A stretch of 64,000 bases of DNA, taken from the NCBI GenBank assembly GCA_905250075.1, contig CAJNOP010000212.1, positions 124,001 to 188,000 of the forward strand, given 5' to 3'. Under the pieces are notes generated by a model. The model saw nothing but the letters and a program-made list of their open reading frames with translations. It did not search any database and was not told where the DNA came from. Below, piece after piece: positions 1 to 13,376 of this stretch; the stretch's first letter is position 1, and each line of letters opens with the position of its first letter. Origin of the DNA: Rotaria sp. Silwood1 (taxonomy: Eukaryota > Rotifera > Eurotatoria > Philodinida > Philodinidae). Position numbers and translations under genes: made by a program.

Positions 1-1
1 T

Positions 2-1526
2 GATTTATCAAATTTAACTCCTGAACAACAAATAAAATTCAAACCAATATTACGAATGAAAAGTGCATTTCGTGTTGTTAATATAACAATGGGTATAATG
101 GCTGTTATAGCTACAACTGTTTGGTATAGACGTCGTCAAAAAGAATATCAAGTTGGAAAAGAAATTAATGATGAATTAAAACCAATTTGGATGGATTTAA
201 AATATTTTAAACATAAAGGTGCTATGATTGGAAATTATTTATTACCTGAACAAATTGTTGGAAAATTAAAACAATTAAAATCATTTCAATTCAATCAATC
301 TGATTGTATTTGTGCATCATTTCCTAAATCAGGAACAACTTTATTACAAGAAATTGTTTATTTAATTCAAACTAATTTTGATTATGAATCAGCAAAAAAA
401 ATTGATATTACCGAAAGATATTCATTTCTTGAATGGCCAACTGTTGATCTTAAAAAATTATCATTAGATAAAACAAATAAATCAAGACTTTTTAAAACAC
501 ATTTACCACCAGAATTTTTTAATGAAACTTTTAAAAAAGCTAAAGTAAAAGAAAAAAGAACCAATCGATTCGATATTATTTTCAATGTAAATAAAGAAAT
601 TTGTCGTTTTTTCTTTTAGGTTATTTATATTTATCGAAATCCAAAAGATGTAACTGTTTCATTATTTCATTTTCTTCGTTCGATAAATATTGAACTAACT
701 TATTCTGGTCCATGGAATCAATTTGTTCAATCTTTTCTTATTGATGAAAGTTAGATTCATCTTTTTTTTTATTTGATTCCAATTTATATTATAATTTTAG
801 TTTATTATGCACCATGGTGGCGTCATGTTAATGATTATCATTCTCTTAATGATTCTATTTTTTTTGTTGCTTATGAAGATCTTCTTACTGTAGGTTTTTT
901 TTCTAGATTTATATTCGAAATGATTTCTTTTTCTTTTGTTTATAGAATTTTCGACCAACTGTTCGTCGTTTAGCAGCTTATTTAGGAAAAGAAAAAGAAT
1001 TAACAGAAGAACAATTAGATAAACTTGAAAAATGGTGTTCATTTGATTCAATGAAACAAAATCCTAAAGTTAATTACAATTGGTTTCGTGATTGGGGTTT
1101 TGTTAATAAATCGTTTTCATTTTTACGAAAAGGTAAACTATTTTATATATTCGTCCATTACTCACAAATTTTAAGTGTTACTTTTTTATTTAAAAGAAAA
1201 AAGATATGTTTTCATATTTGATTAGTAACTATGAATGAAATCAAACTAATTTAATATGCCATATAATTTGATTATTTTACTATAGAATAAGAATATATTG
1301 ATATGTCGAAAGCAAATTTATTAAATAGTCATATTTTATTATTGTTTCAGGTAAAATAGGTGATTGGTTAAATCATTTTGATGTTGAACAATCTAAAAGC
1401 TATGATAAAATGGTATCAACTCGTCTATCGCCATCAATTCCTCCATTGAATTATGGAATATCTTCAGAAGATCAACAACGTCTTTATGATTATGATGCTA
1501 AAAAAAATTCTTCTCAATCTTCTTAG
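2..1526 (+). CDS. Sulfotransferase (SULT-type) with N-terminal membrane segment, 5' partial
   Basis: Transfers sulfonate from PAPS to an acceptor; the substrate cannot be told from sequence. Five exons fit: 2-544, 620-749, 801-889, 946-1132 and 1351-1526, giving 374 residues in an open frame that reaches the left edge, so the 5' end may be missing. The PAPS 5'-phosphosulfate loop FPKSGTT is in exon 1, KTHLP follows, exon 2 opens with YRNPKDVTVS (3'-phosphate site), and exon 5 completes RKGKIGDW, the C-terminal PAPS motif. A hydrophobic stretch near residues 25-45, followed by RRR, precedes the catalytic domain. Cytosolic SULT1 enzymes lack this, so the protein is probably membrane-anchored. 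The first Met in the window is at 56, but the frame stays open upstream of it. Introns rule out a recent bacterial origin. MIOS starts 81 bp after the stop. Family certain; subfamily unknown. Confidence 0.9.
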
Positions 1527-1589
1527 ATAAATTATTTTCATCTTTTGTTTTGTTTTGTTTCAATCAAAGTATGGATTGATTTAGTTTGA

Positions 1590-1607
1590 ATTTTTTTGTT
1601 ATTTTAG
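1590..1607 (+). promoter_or_regulatory. Candidate trans-splice acceptor before MIOS
   Basis: A T-rich run ending TTATTTTAG abuts the MIOS ATG at 1608. The 81 bp from the sulfotransferase stop contains no AATAAA. In a genome with spliced-leader RNA this is what an internal cistron of an operon looks like. It could instead be the 3' end of an intron with a 5'UTR exon overlapping the upstream gene. Confidence 0.4.
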
Positions 1608-4600
1608 ATGCAAAAAACTGAAATTCATTGGTCACCAAATGATCGAAATCAATTAGCAGAAATAGGAGCTGAAATAATAATTCATACATTTGATCGACCA
1701 TTAAGTGGAGAAAGTGGAAAATGTGTTTCTGGAGGAACAAATAAAAAAACAACAAGTCTTAATTATCCATTACATGAAAAAAATAATATCAAAGTTATTT
1801 GATTTTCTCTCTCTTTTTTATTTTTTTTTTCTAAGTGTTAAAATAAATTTCTAGTGTTGTGCTTGGTGGCCATCACAAGAATATCCATATGTATTTGCTA
1901 TTGGACAGCCTAATGGACGGATTATATTTGAAAAGTCAGTTTATTATTAGATTAATCTTTTAATCATTTTTATTTTTAGTGTTAAAGATCGATCAGATCC
2001 ATTGAGTCAAGGAAGAATAGGTTTATTTATCATTATTATTTATATTAAAATGAAAATAAAATTTGTTTTTATTTAAGTAATTGACTCTAAACAAGGTCGA
2101 CCATGTGTTGCACTTAGTTGGAATCCAAAAATTCCTAATTTAGTAATTATTTTCTTCTTTTTTTTTTCTTTTCTCAAAGACTTTAATTAAAATTAATTTT
2201 TTCTTATTATTTTAAAAGCTTTTGTCAGGATTCGATAGATATCGTTCTGATAATTGTTTAACAATTTGGGATATAAATCATAATGGTATATCATCACCAT
2301 CATTACATCAAATAGGAGGGATAGCATCATCATCATCAAGTATTGAGGAGTATAAAAGAGTTGATATATTAATGCATAATCAACAAGTTTGGAAACCAAT
2401 ATTTGATTCTGGACTCAATGAACAATGTCATTCATTAGCATGGTTTAAACCAAATGATCGTTGTTTTGCTGCATGTACCACACAACATAATACAAGAACT
2501 ATTAAAATTTATGATCCACGTGGTTAGTTTTTATATTAAGTTTTTTTCATAAAAACTCAAAATTGAAGATATCAAAGATGATTCTATATTACACACAGAT
2601 CAATTTAGACTAGGTTAATCGCTTAAATATGATAGTAGCAAAAATGCTATACATATTTTAGAAATAATTTATAAAAATTAGTATGTAGTCTCCTGAAATG
2701 AAGCAATAAACAATGTTCTAGAATCGTCATCAATGATCTCTAAAGAAGATATGTAGTCTATCGTTGAGAAAATTTTCAAGTATTTTTCAAAAGAAAGGTA
2801 TATAAGACGGCGTTTCCAGTCAATCTACATCTACAAAATTTGAGACATATGTGAAGTCCTCCGCGTTAGTCTCGAATTCTGTTGAATTTAGCTTCGAAAA
2901 TTTTAGATCTGATGGACTCTGGTCTTCTGAGAAATCTATAGAGTGCACTAATCATCAAATATTAAATAAAAAAAATCGGAAAAAATTGTTTGATATGTTT
3001 GAGACGACTATCCAATTTCGATTATAAAATCTCATTGAGATTATCAAAGTATGGTTCGACTGTGTCTAAAAATCTTGGACCTGACTGGCTCTACACATAT
3101 GGCTATAACTGGATCTAGAGCAAGATATGGATATTGTACTGCTAGAGTTTGTTCAGTAATCATAGCATAAAACAAAGCTGTTGCAGTATTTCTCTTTGTG
3201 TGAAGCAAGATAAAAATTGTTTTTTATTTGGTTATTTCATAATTCGTATAAGTTTTTCAATTAATAAATTTTAGCAATTAAAATTTCCGTTCAACTATAG
3301 TAAAATTCAATACACTTTACATTAAGTAAATCACATGTGAGGTATCTCTGTCACATGTTTCTGCGTCTAAAATAAATTAATCTAACAGTCTATCTCAATC
3401 TAGTGGAAATAATTTGGAGTTCAAGAGTTTAAGAACAAAAAAAATCATCATTTCTTTCTACTCTACAATGAATAATACAACAAAGTAAATTATCAAAATT
3501 TGAACAATTTGTAGCTTACCATTAGTTGTACTTTAACGTACAAATCAAACAAAGAGATGAAGAAACATATTATAGAGCTCGTAGTTTTCATGAAACTAGA
3601 GAAGATTTGGTAAAAATGTAAGAGTTATAAAATATTCTACTGTTCTTATTGATTCGAAGTTATTTAGAAGAGTAAAGTTACTTATACAAAGTGAAAAAAG
3701 ACCTCTTAGAATAATATTAAATTATAAAAGCAAAATAAATGTTCTAGTTTAAATCTTGATCTTGAATGAATGAATAAATGAATTGTTGTAACGTCTTAGA
3801 AAAAGTTAGTTATGTTGAATATATAATTATTTGTTTATAGTTTTGTGTAATTGTTTTTTCATTAATACAACGATATAAATGTGCATCGATTTCCCCCATG
3901 AAGAATTCTATTGAAAAAAAAAAAGAATTGATCTTGATCATCTTCAATAAATAAAATAAGTTTTATTTTTAATTTAAAATGTTTAATGTTTTTTTAGTTC
4001 CATCACCTGTTGTAACATCTTTTCCAACAAAAGCTCCATTTAATTTATGCTGTGATACAAGTGAACGATATATAGCTGCTAGTATTGATGTATGTTGCTT
4101 TTGATTTTATTTTTTAAAATCCAAAAAATAAAAATAAAAATAAAATTGTTTTAGAAAACAGTTTATGTATATGATAGTCGAGCAACTGAAAAACCACTTA
4201 TTGTTCGTGAAGAACATGAACCAATTGTTAAACTTGCATGGAGTCGAACAGGGTTCATAGTTTTTATTATTTTTTGTTTTATAAAGAAAATAATTTTAGA
4301 TCATCTCAACTTGGTTATTGTATTCGAGATTCTCCAAAATTTCTTGTTCTGTCAGTATCAACAAATCATAATCACGAAAACGATACTTTTGTGCATCGAA
4401 TTCTTCAATGTATAATATTCATATGAGACGTTTTCTTTTCTTTTTGTTTTTTGAAAGATAAAATCATCAATTTTAGGTCCAATTCAACGTTATAGAATTG
4501 GTTTAGCATCATTTGATTGGAATTATTTTGATGAAAATCGTCTTGTTCTATTGAGTGGAAAAGAATATTTTGATTATGTTATTCCATCAAAATCAAATAT

Positions 4601-7600
4601 TGTAGGTTTTTTTTTCTTCGTTTAATTAATATTAATATATTAATTTAGTGTTATTCACCACGTAATGGTCTTTTGTGGACAAATGAACATGAAATTCATC
4701 CATCTGTAATTAGTCAAGATCAAACACAAATATATTCCAAAGTTCTTTTTACATATGATTTATCAAATGTACAAAATGATCGAAGAGCTATTTCTTCATC
4801 ACAATCAACCTCAAATACAGAAGTAATCAATTTAGAATTGATTTCTATGGGTTTTTTTCCTAAATATATTTTAGTTAATTCAAATGGATTTAAAAACAAT
4901 GTCAAAAGAAACACAATCAACTATTGAACAAATACAAAGATGGATCAAAAGTTAATCAAATAGTTTCTTTTTTTTTAAATTAAAAAAAAATAATTTTTAA
5001 TGCTTAGGTACAAGTATTAATCGAGATCCATATCCATTTATTGGAGTTATTGAAGCATTGAGAGGTTTAATAAAACTTTCTTGTTGAAAACATTGTTTTT
5101 ATCGATTATTATATTAATTTTAGAAGCTCAACCATCATCAACAAGTATATTAACACATCAATCATGGTCATCAATGGCTAATTCAACATCTACGAAAACT
5201 GTTTATGAATCATCTGAAAGGTAAATTAATTTATTCTAATTTAATCGATAAAATATGTATTGAACAAATCAATCTTCTTCAATTGTTTTCTTTCGTTTTT
5301 TTCATTTCGATGAACACTATTAAATCATCGATGGGAGTATTGATGATAGATTTAGATTCTGTGCAAGTCTATGAATAGTTTAGAAATGATTTTAATAATC
5401 CGAATAAAAATCTTTTAGTTTCGAATATTTTAGATTCAATATTTGTTCTTTCAAAAGAGTTTCTCAGCTGAAGATACAGAATAGATTTCATTATTGAATT
5501 TATAGTATGTATTGAAAAAGAAATATTTAAGAGCTACGATCAATGGTGTATGAACGAAAGAAAGACTTGATAGATTCTAGTTTCAATAGTTTTTAACAGC
5601 TTGCTTTTCAGTCTTGATAAATTTATGTTCAACGAATATTTTATACATAATCATATTCGTCCTTATTAGAATAAAATAATATATATATATCTAGATCAAA
5701 TCGAATAGTTTTGTCAATTTTATTTGTCTAACATAAAATAAAATTTCGTTTATTTTCAAAAAGTGAATTAAAAAAAAAAGAAAACGAATATTATTTTTAA
5801 TAGGCAAATAGTTGCTCAATTATGTGGATGGTCAAATGTCGATTCAAAATCAGGTGGTTACGATCGTATGGCATTATTATTAGAACAAGATGAATTTGAA
5901 AAAGTAGCTGCACTATATATATTTCAAATGAATGTTAATCGAGCATTAGATGTACTTAATGAGGGTCTTCAACGAGGTTTTTATTCTCAAATTTTTATTT
6001 TATTTTAAATAAATAAATAAATAAATAAAATTATTTAAAGGTGGAAAAGAAGAATTAGCAACATTAATTCTTGCATTAGTTGGTTCAATTCGAGCAACAT
6101 CAACAAATAATGATGATAAAATATTAATCAATGAATTTTCAGCAGTAACAAAATTATTTCATCGACCTTATGTTCGAGCTATGTTTGGATTTATTCTTAC
6201 ACAAGATGGAAATGATTTACAATATGAATGTGTTCTCGTATGTATATTTATTCATTTTATTTTTTCGTTTTGTTTTATTGAAAAAGTTTTATTTCTTAGG
6301 ATGAACAATTAGATCTTAATGATAAAGTTGCATTTGCTGCTCGATATTTAAATGATCAACGTCTTTATGATAAATTAGATAAATTAGCTGATGAAAGTCG
6401 AGAAAAAGGAGATCTACAAGGAATTCTTCTTACTGGTTTGTTTTATTTATCAATTCAAAGGAAAACATTTTCTACAACATCTCAGTTCTATAAATACGGC
6501 TCGACTTTAGCTGAAAGTGCAGAAATTTGGATGCAGCAATCTAAAGATTAGATCCGACGGTAGACTCTGTCTGATAATGACCTAAACTAGAAAAAAAACA
6601 GGTCGTCATATCCGATCACCGGATTTCTACCATTGTCTGCACTATTCTAGTCGAAAACAGAAGTTTCTCTATCGAAAATTCAGGGATTCGAACGCCAGAA
6701 TCAATAGCCTGGGCTGTTTTATTCAATTTTCATGAATCATTTGAAAGGATTAAAAGTTATCAGTTAGATTAAGAGTCTTATTTTAATTGTCAATATATTA
6801 ACATAAGAATAATACAAAGAAATAAGATAGTCTTGTTAGTCATTCAAAACTTATCGAAACTTTTGCTTGATGACTTGAGAAAAAACAAAATCAATTTTAG
6901 TTACAGTGATAATCGCAATTAAAAACAACTTCAACTATGATTAAAAAATTTTATGAGAGATTTATCATATTAGAAAGCCTTAAAAATAACTTTTTAACCA
7001 TTTTGAAGAAGTTTGAAATAGATTATTAGTCTAATGTGATCTATTCACTTGCTAATAATTTACTTGTTCAATATTTAATTATACTTGTGCTATTATAGGA
7101 TTAAGACAAAATGGATGTGAACTTATACAGAAATATCTTGATCAAACCAGTGATATACGTACAGCTGCATTACTTGCTATTTATGTTCCTGAAGATGTAC
7201 ATCAAGAATGCCCTTATGTTCAAGAATGGATTGAAGGGTTAAGAAAAATATTTATTTTGATTTAATTAAAACATTAATCGATTTATTTTTTATAGATTTC
7301 GACTTCTTCTTGATGAACTTCAAATGTGGAATGAACGTGCTGAATTTGATATATATCGTAGTCATGTAACAGGTACAACACCATATCGTCGACATTATTT
7401 TGATCGTGCAATAAATACAAATCAGCATTTTTCATGTATTTTTTGTCAAACGCCACTCGAAGTTAATCAAGGAACATCAAGTCAAACTCCAACAATAGGT
7501 GGATTATCAACAAATACAACATCTACACCAACAACACCATTGAAAGTTCAAAGTCGAGCATCACAACAAACAATGACAACTAGGTCATCTGCGTCATCTT

Positions 7601-8491
7601 CGTCTACTTATCCACCACCAAATTCTGATATGGTATCATAAATAATCAAAAGTTTTTTTTTTTTCAAAAATTATTCTTTAATTATTTAGTTAATGGTATG
7701 CGCCAAATGTCGTCAAGTCTTACCACGTTGTTCAATTTGTATGATGAGTTTAACAACATATATTGAAGATGCATCTTATGCATATGAACCATTACTTGGT
7801 TAGTACAACTAATTAATCATTTCTCATTCAGAAAAAACTCTAATCATCTATGAATATATTAAAAAGATTTTGACTCATACTGCATTTTTACATACCTTGA
7901 TCATTCTTAAAAACATTGGAGAATTTGCTTTTCGAACTTTTAATTAAAGCTTCACACAGAGACAGAACATAATGAGTATTTTTTATTGTTAAAGTTGGAG
8001 ATGTTTCCGGTTTTCCTATCCTAAGATGCGGCTATGCTAAAAGTATGCCTTTTTACATCGCTCATCTATAGAGACAAATCCTATGTTCTTATTTTAAGAT
8101 AGAAATTAATCACAAAGGCTAGAAATTTCACAATAAACTTATCTCATTAACACATATCTCTGTAGTAAATTTTAATGAGAAGCACAATATCGCATTAAAA
8201 AATACCATAAAAAAGTCGTATCGTCATAACAATAAGCTAAGGATTCGAACTGAAAAGTGATTAATCATTTGAAGAACTTCTCTTGTTACTTTATAATGTA
8301 TTTGGTTTTCTTTTTAAAATATTCAATTAGATAAACATACGTTAATGTCAAGTCAATGGTTTACATGGTGTCGTTTATGTCGTCATGGTGGTCATGCTGA
8401 ACATGTTTCGAATTGGTTTGCAATGAATCAACAATGTCCTATTGCCAAATGCTTATGTCGATGTACCTTGATTGATGGTATCTTTTGTTAA
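1608..8491 (+). CDS. MIOS: GATOR2 complex subunit Mios (WD-repeat, C-terminal zinc-binding)
   Basis: MIOS is a GATOR2 subunit that relieves GATOR1 inhibition of mTORC1 at the lysosome. Twenty exons join in frame to 918 residues (human about 875): 1608-1793, 1855-1934, 1980-2020, 2078-2142, 2219-2522, 3998-4089, 4155-4252, 4300-4409, 4477-4601, 4649-4822, 4875-4950, 5008-5064, 5124-5220, 5804-5976, 6041-6237, 6300-6435, 7099-7237, 7296-7632, 7690-7798, 8331-8491. The N-terminal beta-propeller shows GQPNGRIIF and SGFDRYRSD (human GQANGRVVL, AGLDKHRAD). The middle has LCGWSN and GDLQGILLTGL. The C-terminus has WNERAEFDIYRS, CRQVLPRC and WFTWCRLCRHGGHAEH, the Cys/His zinc module. Most introns are 45-75 bp, but four (after 2522, 5220, 6435 and 7798) run 530-1475 bp. 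The 52-bp intron 4823-4874 is needed to keep frame. The ATG is preceded directly by an acceptor-like TTTTAG. AATAAA lies about 30 bp after the stop. Confidence 0.95.
2523..3997 (+). other. Long MIOS intron (1475 bp)
   Basis: This is the longest MIOS intron, about 25 times the usual size here. I see no exon, no intact frame and no clear terminal repeats. It could hold an old, unrecognisable insertion. Confidence 0.6.
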
Positions 8492-11400
8492 CCATTATTT
8501 TTGTGTTCTTTTCTTTTCATATCAATAAAAGAAAATGTTAGTTTCTTGAATAATCAATCAATTTTTGTTTTTTTTTTCTATTTTTTTGAAAATCGTTGAA
8601 ACATAAAGAGATTTTTGAAAAATAATTAAAAATTTTAAAATCAATATATTATTCATAAATTTCTTTTTGAAAATACATTTTTAGCTAGGCGTAAACGATT
8701 ATCCTCGTCATTCAGTAGTCGCAAAATATAACTCTACTTGAATTATTTGCTCTCATATATAAATGAAGAAAAATCGAACAAAGTGAATCATGATTGTAAC
8801 TACCAATTATAATGTGATCCGATCTGTGTGTGAAGTATCTAGATTTAGAGAGCTCAAACGTTGTTTCTGTGTACTAATAAAAATTCCATGTTAAACAATT
8901 TTAGCTTGCCTTATCACGCAAACTATTATTTTTGACATGTTCAAGATTGAGTTCTCGGCTGTAACTAAGTTTTCTTGAAAATTTTATGATTTCAACCATT
9001 GATGAAGAGGCGATCTATGCTGAAAACTTCTCAAATGATGAATTTATTTTTGTGCCGCAGCATTATGTCTAATTGGTTCTAGTTAGTATTTACAGTAAAG
9101 ATTTACCGAACTTTATTTCTAAGCAAAATATCGACCAAACAAAGTTTAAGTCTATATAAGTTGTAATTATTAGTTGAATTTTTTCTACCACTTGTTACTT
9201 TGGTGATATTACCACTGAATCATATGTATTTATTTTTTCTTTGAAGAAAAATCATTTATATGTTGTTGATATTTCAATACTTTAGCTATTTAAACTTCCC
9301 GTGTGCTATATAAATAATATCTTCATCTATTTGAATTCTTTCAGATTTAAATTATCATTGGCTTATTAATAGGTTAGCTCAAGCCGTTTCAGTTGTGATA
9401 CATTCTTTAGTCTTCTACTATTTGCTCTTGTTTATTCACATTACTGAATATTCATTTAAAAAATCACAGAAATGAAGATAAAAACGATCATCCATTGAGA
9501 TTGTTATCTCCAATTATCGACATAACCATGACGTTACAACGTAATTGCTAATGAAAAAATCCTTATTTACTAACTGAAATAACGATAAATTCTCTTATGT
9601 GTGGCGACAATCTTTTACTGTTATCAACGGTTTGTTACTTGCTCTATGACTATCTACTTGATAATTATCAAGTTCTCGTTATCAACTATTGGACAGAATA
9701 AATATTTGTTAATAGTTAATCCTCATTTCTATTCTAAACACATTTCGATAAGGTTATTTTTATTTTAACAATCGCTACATTGAATAATTCTTCATTTCTG
9801 TTATAAGAATTGTTAAATCAACAGCTAGAATTTTGTTTTTCTATATTTTTAAAATATAATATTCAGATATGATATAAAAGAATCATCATGGATTATAATG
9901 AAAATTGTAAAAATAATTGAATAAACACGATTGTTCTTGTTTTCTTAAGTCATTTGGATTTTTGTCTTGACTAAAATTAATGATAATGAATATTCAAACG
10001 GAATGTAGCAATTGTCTTGCTAAATATTTTCTTATGTTTGTTAATCAGCTTCGAAAAATAATTATTTCTTTTTAGTTTCTTTCTCCATGTAATAGTCTAA
10101 GTTTTTGGTTCAATGGTGATTTGCTCAAATGGATTATTACAATATTTATCAACTATCCTATCAAATTTTATGATAATGTTCTAGAAACCTAATATTATTT
10201 GATTGAATTGAAGAGTCTTTCATAAATCTGTGAATATTTACTTAATATTTAATGTTATTTTTAAGATGAAGTCTCGTCAATCAATGAATATAGTGTTTTA
10301 ACAATAATATACTATTAAACATCATACAAAGTCGATTCTTGTAGTTTTTAAACAGATTATAAAATGAAAAAAGAAATATTTTCTGTCAAATATTTAAGTA
10401 TTTTTTCAGTTAAATGATAGAGACTATATAATTTTCGAAACCCTTTTATGTAATAAATCTTTTTCATTAGAATGGCATAAAAGCAGTCTGCTAGATTAAA
10501 AACAAACTATCAAATTTCTATTGAAAAGTTCTGAAAACTGATGCGATGGTCGTAAGTAAATAATGAAGGTTAAAATATAAATTGAGATAATAACAACGGT
10601 TAAGAGTCATATTATTTCAATTAGATTTTTTCGATCAAGACAAGACCATTTTGTAAAAATAACGAGTTTTATTAAAACTAGATAAAAAGTCTTTGGGATG
10701 ACTAACTCAGCAAAATAGATGAATCTTATTTAATGTTAATAAATTGCAATAAATAGGGCTTCTTTGATTGAAAACAACCGAATTTCACAATATCTACAAA
10801 TCATCTATAGATTTGGACATGTTCGTTCCGGATTTCAACTCGAATTTTTAAAAACTCGCCTATTTGTTTGTATTAGATCGGTGATGATCGAAAAATTAGA
10901 TTCAAGCCTTTCGAATAACCGATCATAGACTCGTATTGTTTGGCCTCGAAAGCTATTAACCAAGTTTTAGAAAATAAATCGTTATGTGATGTTATGTTAT
11001 ATGTTTGTATATCGGAATGGAATTTAATCTGTTTTTTATTTGTTATCAATCCGTTTACGTCTCGCTAATCATATTATAATTAGAAGATAAAAATGAATAT
11101 AATTTTATTGAAGATTTGCTCATATCTTGATATAAATTATTTCATCTAAACTTAATTAAAATAGAAAAGATCCATTCTACAAATAATAAATGATGATAAT
11201 TGCATCTCTTTTCTTCATTAACGACAATAAATGGAATGTTTATTTGAATCTTTCAAAGTTTTCCTCTATAAGATTTGGAAATAAATTATAATAAATCAAA
11301 TCTAATAAGTTTTCAAAATCCATAAATAAATGTTTATTTGTCAAATTAACGAAAACTAATTCCTTAAAAAATTCTAACTTAACAATTTATTCGAAACAAA

Positions 11401-11569
11401 AACATAAAATTTACAAAAAAAAAAACAAACGAATTTTTCTCACACAAACATCTTAAAAAATATCGAACAATTAATAAATAAATAGATGTAAATTGATATT
11501 TAGCAGTCTAAAATAATAATGAGCGAGATTAAGTTTATAAAAATTTTACGGGATAAAAGAAAAGAAAAC
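8492..11569. other. Gene-free stretch between MIOS and a membrane-protein gene
   Basis: About 3 kb with no credible exon on either strand; stops are frequent in all frames. AATAAA near 8524 probably serves MIOS. No terminal repeats were recognised. Confidence 0.6.
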
Positions 11570-12730
11570 TCAGGTTTTGTTTTCGTTAAATAAAAGAGCA
11601 TTTTGTTTTCGTCGTTGTGCTTTTATTTCTTGAAATGCTGAAGATGTTCCAGTTGTTGTTCCACTACTAGGTAATAAACCAGCAGCAACATTTGTATTCG
11701 ATTCTTTATTAATTAAACCTAATGCTTGTTTCATTTTTAATGCTTCACCTGGTTGAAACCATTCTTTTGGTATCATTGAAAGAAGAACACTTGATAATGA
11801 ACATAATATTGCCAATATAAATAATGGAGAATATTTTATATTTAAAATATAATGATCAATTACTATATTAATTCAATTAAATAAATAAACAAACTATTCA
11901 ATAATAAATATAGAAAATAAAACTAACATGATATTGAAGGAATAGCAAGAATGAAAGAAGCCACATTAGCCAATGATGTGTATTTAAACGGAATCGTTAT
12001 TGGCAATACATGAAATACTTTAAAAAAGAAAAAAAAAATTTAATTTTTTTCGAATGATTCTCTCTTACGAAGTGCACTAATAAATGTAATTATGGTAAGA
12101 AATGAATAAACATGGTGACTATAAATTGGTTCAAATCGTGTTATATGAAAAAGTAAAACAAATGGCCAAAGACAACATGTTCCACATAAACATACATTAA
12201 TCATTACTGTTCGATACTTTGAATTTGTTAAATTTAAAATAAAACCATTCATAAGAATCTATTTAAAATAATAAATAAATTCAATACTTCAAAAAAAAAA
12301 TTAAAATTAATAAGTTTACATCAAAAATTGTTTTCATTGCAACAGCACAAGTAACCATTGATAAAGCAAATAAAAATTTATTAAAACGAAATCCACTATC
12401 ATGACTAAGAAAAAGTAAAGCTGATAAAGCAAGTATATGAGCTATTATCTATTTAAAAAACAGAATTTTTATTTATTTAAAATAAATATTAAACAAACTT
12501 TATTTCCAATAAATTGTTCATGTAAGAAAATCCATCCCAGAATTTGTCGTAATGTTATTTTAATTGAATATAATATTATTATTTGAGAAGATATAAGTAA
12601 AACCATTGAACGAAATATTAAATAACAAGACAAATACCATAGGATACATAATAAACATGTTTTTATTAAATAATCAACAAATTTATTATTTAATGAACAT
12701 TTTCCATTGTCAAATATTCGAACACATTCT
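11570..12730 (-). CDS. Multi-pass membrane protein, family not recognised (5' end not found)
   Basis: Five exons on the minus strand join in frame: 12730-12499, 12448-12320, 12258-12069, 12017-11928 and 11862-11570. The predicted protein has at least 300 residues and some eight hydrophobic segments. It opens with a Cys-containing stretch (RECVRIFDNGKCSLNNKF) and ends in a polar, Ser/Thr-rich tail (PSSGTTTGTSS) followed by a basic stretch. All introns are 50-66 bp with GT-AG ends. The first exon starts at a good acceptor (TTGTAG), and no in-frame ATG lies at its start, so a 5' coding exon is probably missing from this model. The compact hydrophobic design suggests an ER or Golgi polytopic protein. 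I considered ARV1, SLC35 and TMEM families but could not place it. Confidence 0.7.
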
Positions 12731-13376
12731 CTACAATAATTAATTAGATATTTTTTTACCACAAAACAAAAAAAAACATACGGATTTTTTATTTAATTAA
12801 AAATATCTTCTTTTTCTTTCTAATTATACTTTCTCTATTGAGGATAAGAGATTATTAATGAAATTGGCATCTACAGTAAGATAAGAGATGCTCATCAAAA
12901 GAAAACAAAATCTTCTGTGAAAATAAAGATAATTGTAAATGGAAACTAGTTTTGTAAGTTTAATAATTATAAGTTTTATCTTATAAATCTGTTGTTAAAA
13001 GAGAGTCCTCATGATGGAAAAAATATCAAGGACGATTATTAATAGAAACATAGTCAAAGAAAAAAAGTAATCTGTTTTTCCATACTACTCTTCATAGTGC
13101 TTTAACGCGTGTCTTATAAAAGAAACGTGATGATGCGCAACATTTGCTTTCCGGTTTTTCTCTTCTTACTTTATCGATGACGGATGTTCTGTCAACTAAG
13201 CCTATTCTATACATTCAATGAGTAAAGATTTTTAATGAATTCGTCTGACAGATGTTTCTTTTTTTCTTTAGCTTAAAAAGTGACAATTATTCAAATCTGT
13301 GTCAAAAAATATTTGATTAATCTTTTCAGGAAATTTTTTTTCGGTTTACAATTAAATTTATTTAATAATGAAATTT
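12731..13376. other. Spacer between two minus-strand membrane-protein genes
   Basis: About 650 bp that should contain the missing 5' exon and promoter of the gene ending at 11570. I could not identify either. No intact frame or repeat is visible. Confidence 0.5.

Noticed and set aside
4850-4874. 24-bp GT-AG stretch in MIOS as a tiny intron
   Set aside because: Removing it does not restore the frame and it is shorter than any other intron here; the 52-bp intron explains the data.
4673-4927. Open frame running past the MIOS exon end at 4822
   Set aside because: The tail is an unspliced read-through of a 52-bp intron; splicing restores the conserved Mios frame.
6690-6710. B-box-like GATTCGAACGCC, and a similar GGATTCGAACTG near 8228
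   Set aside because: No cloverleaf, A box or RNA polymerase III terminator arrangement could be built around either, so neither a tRNA nor a SINE is supported.
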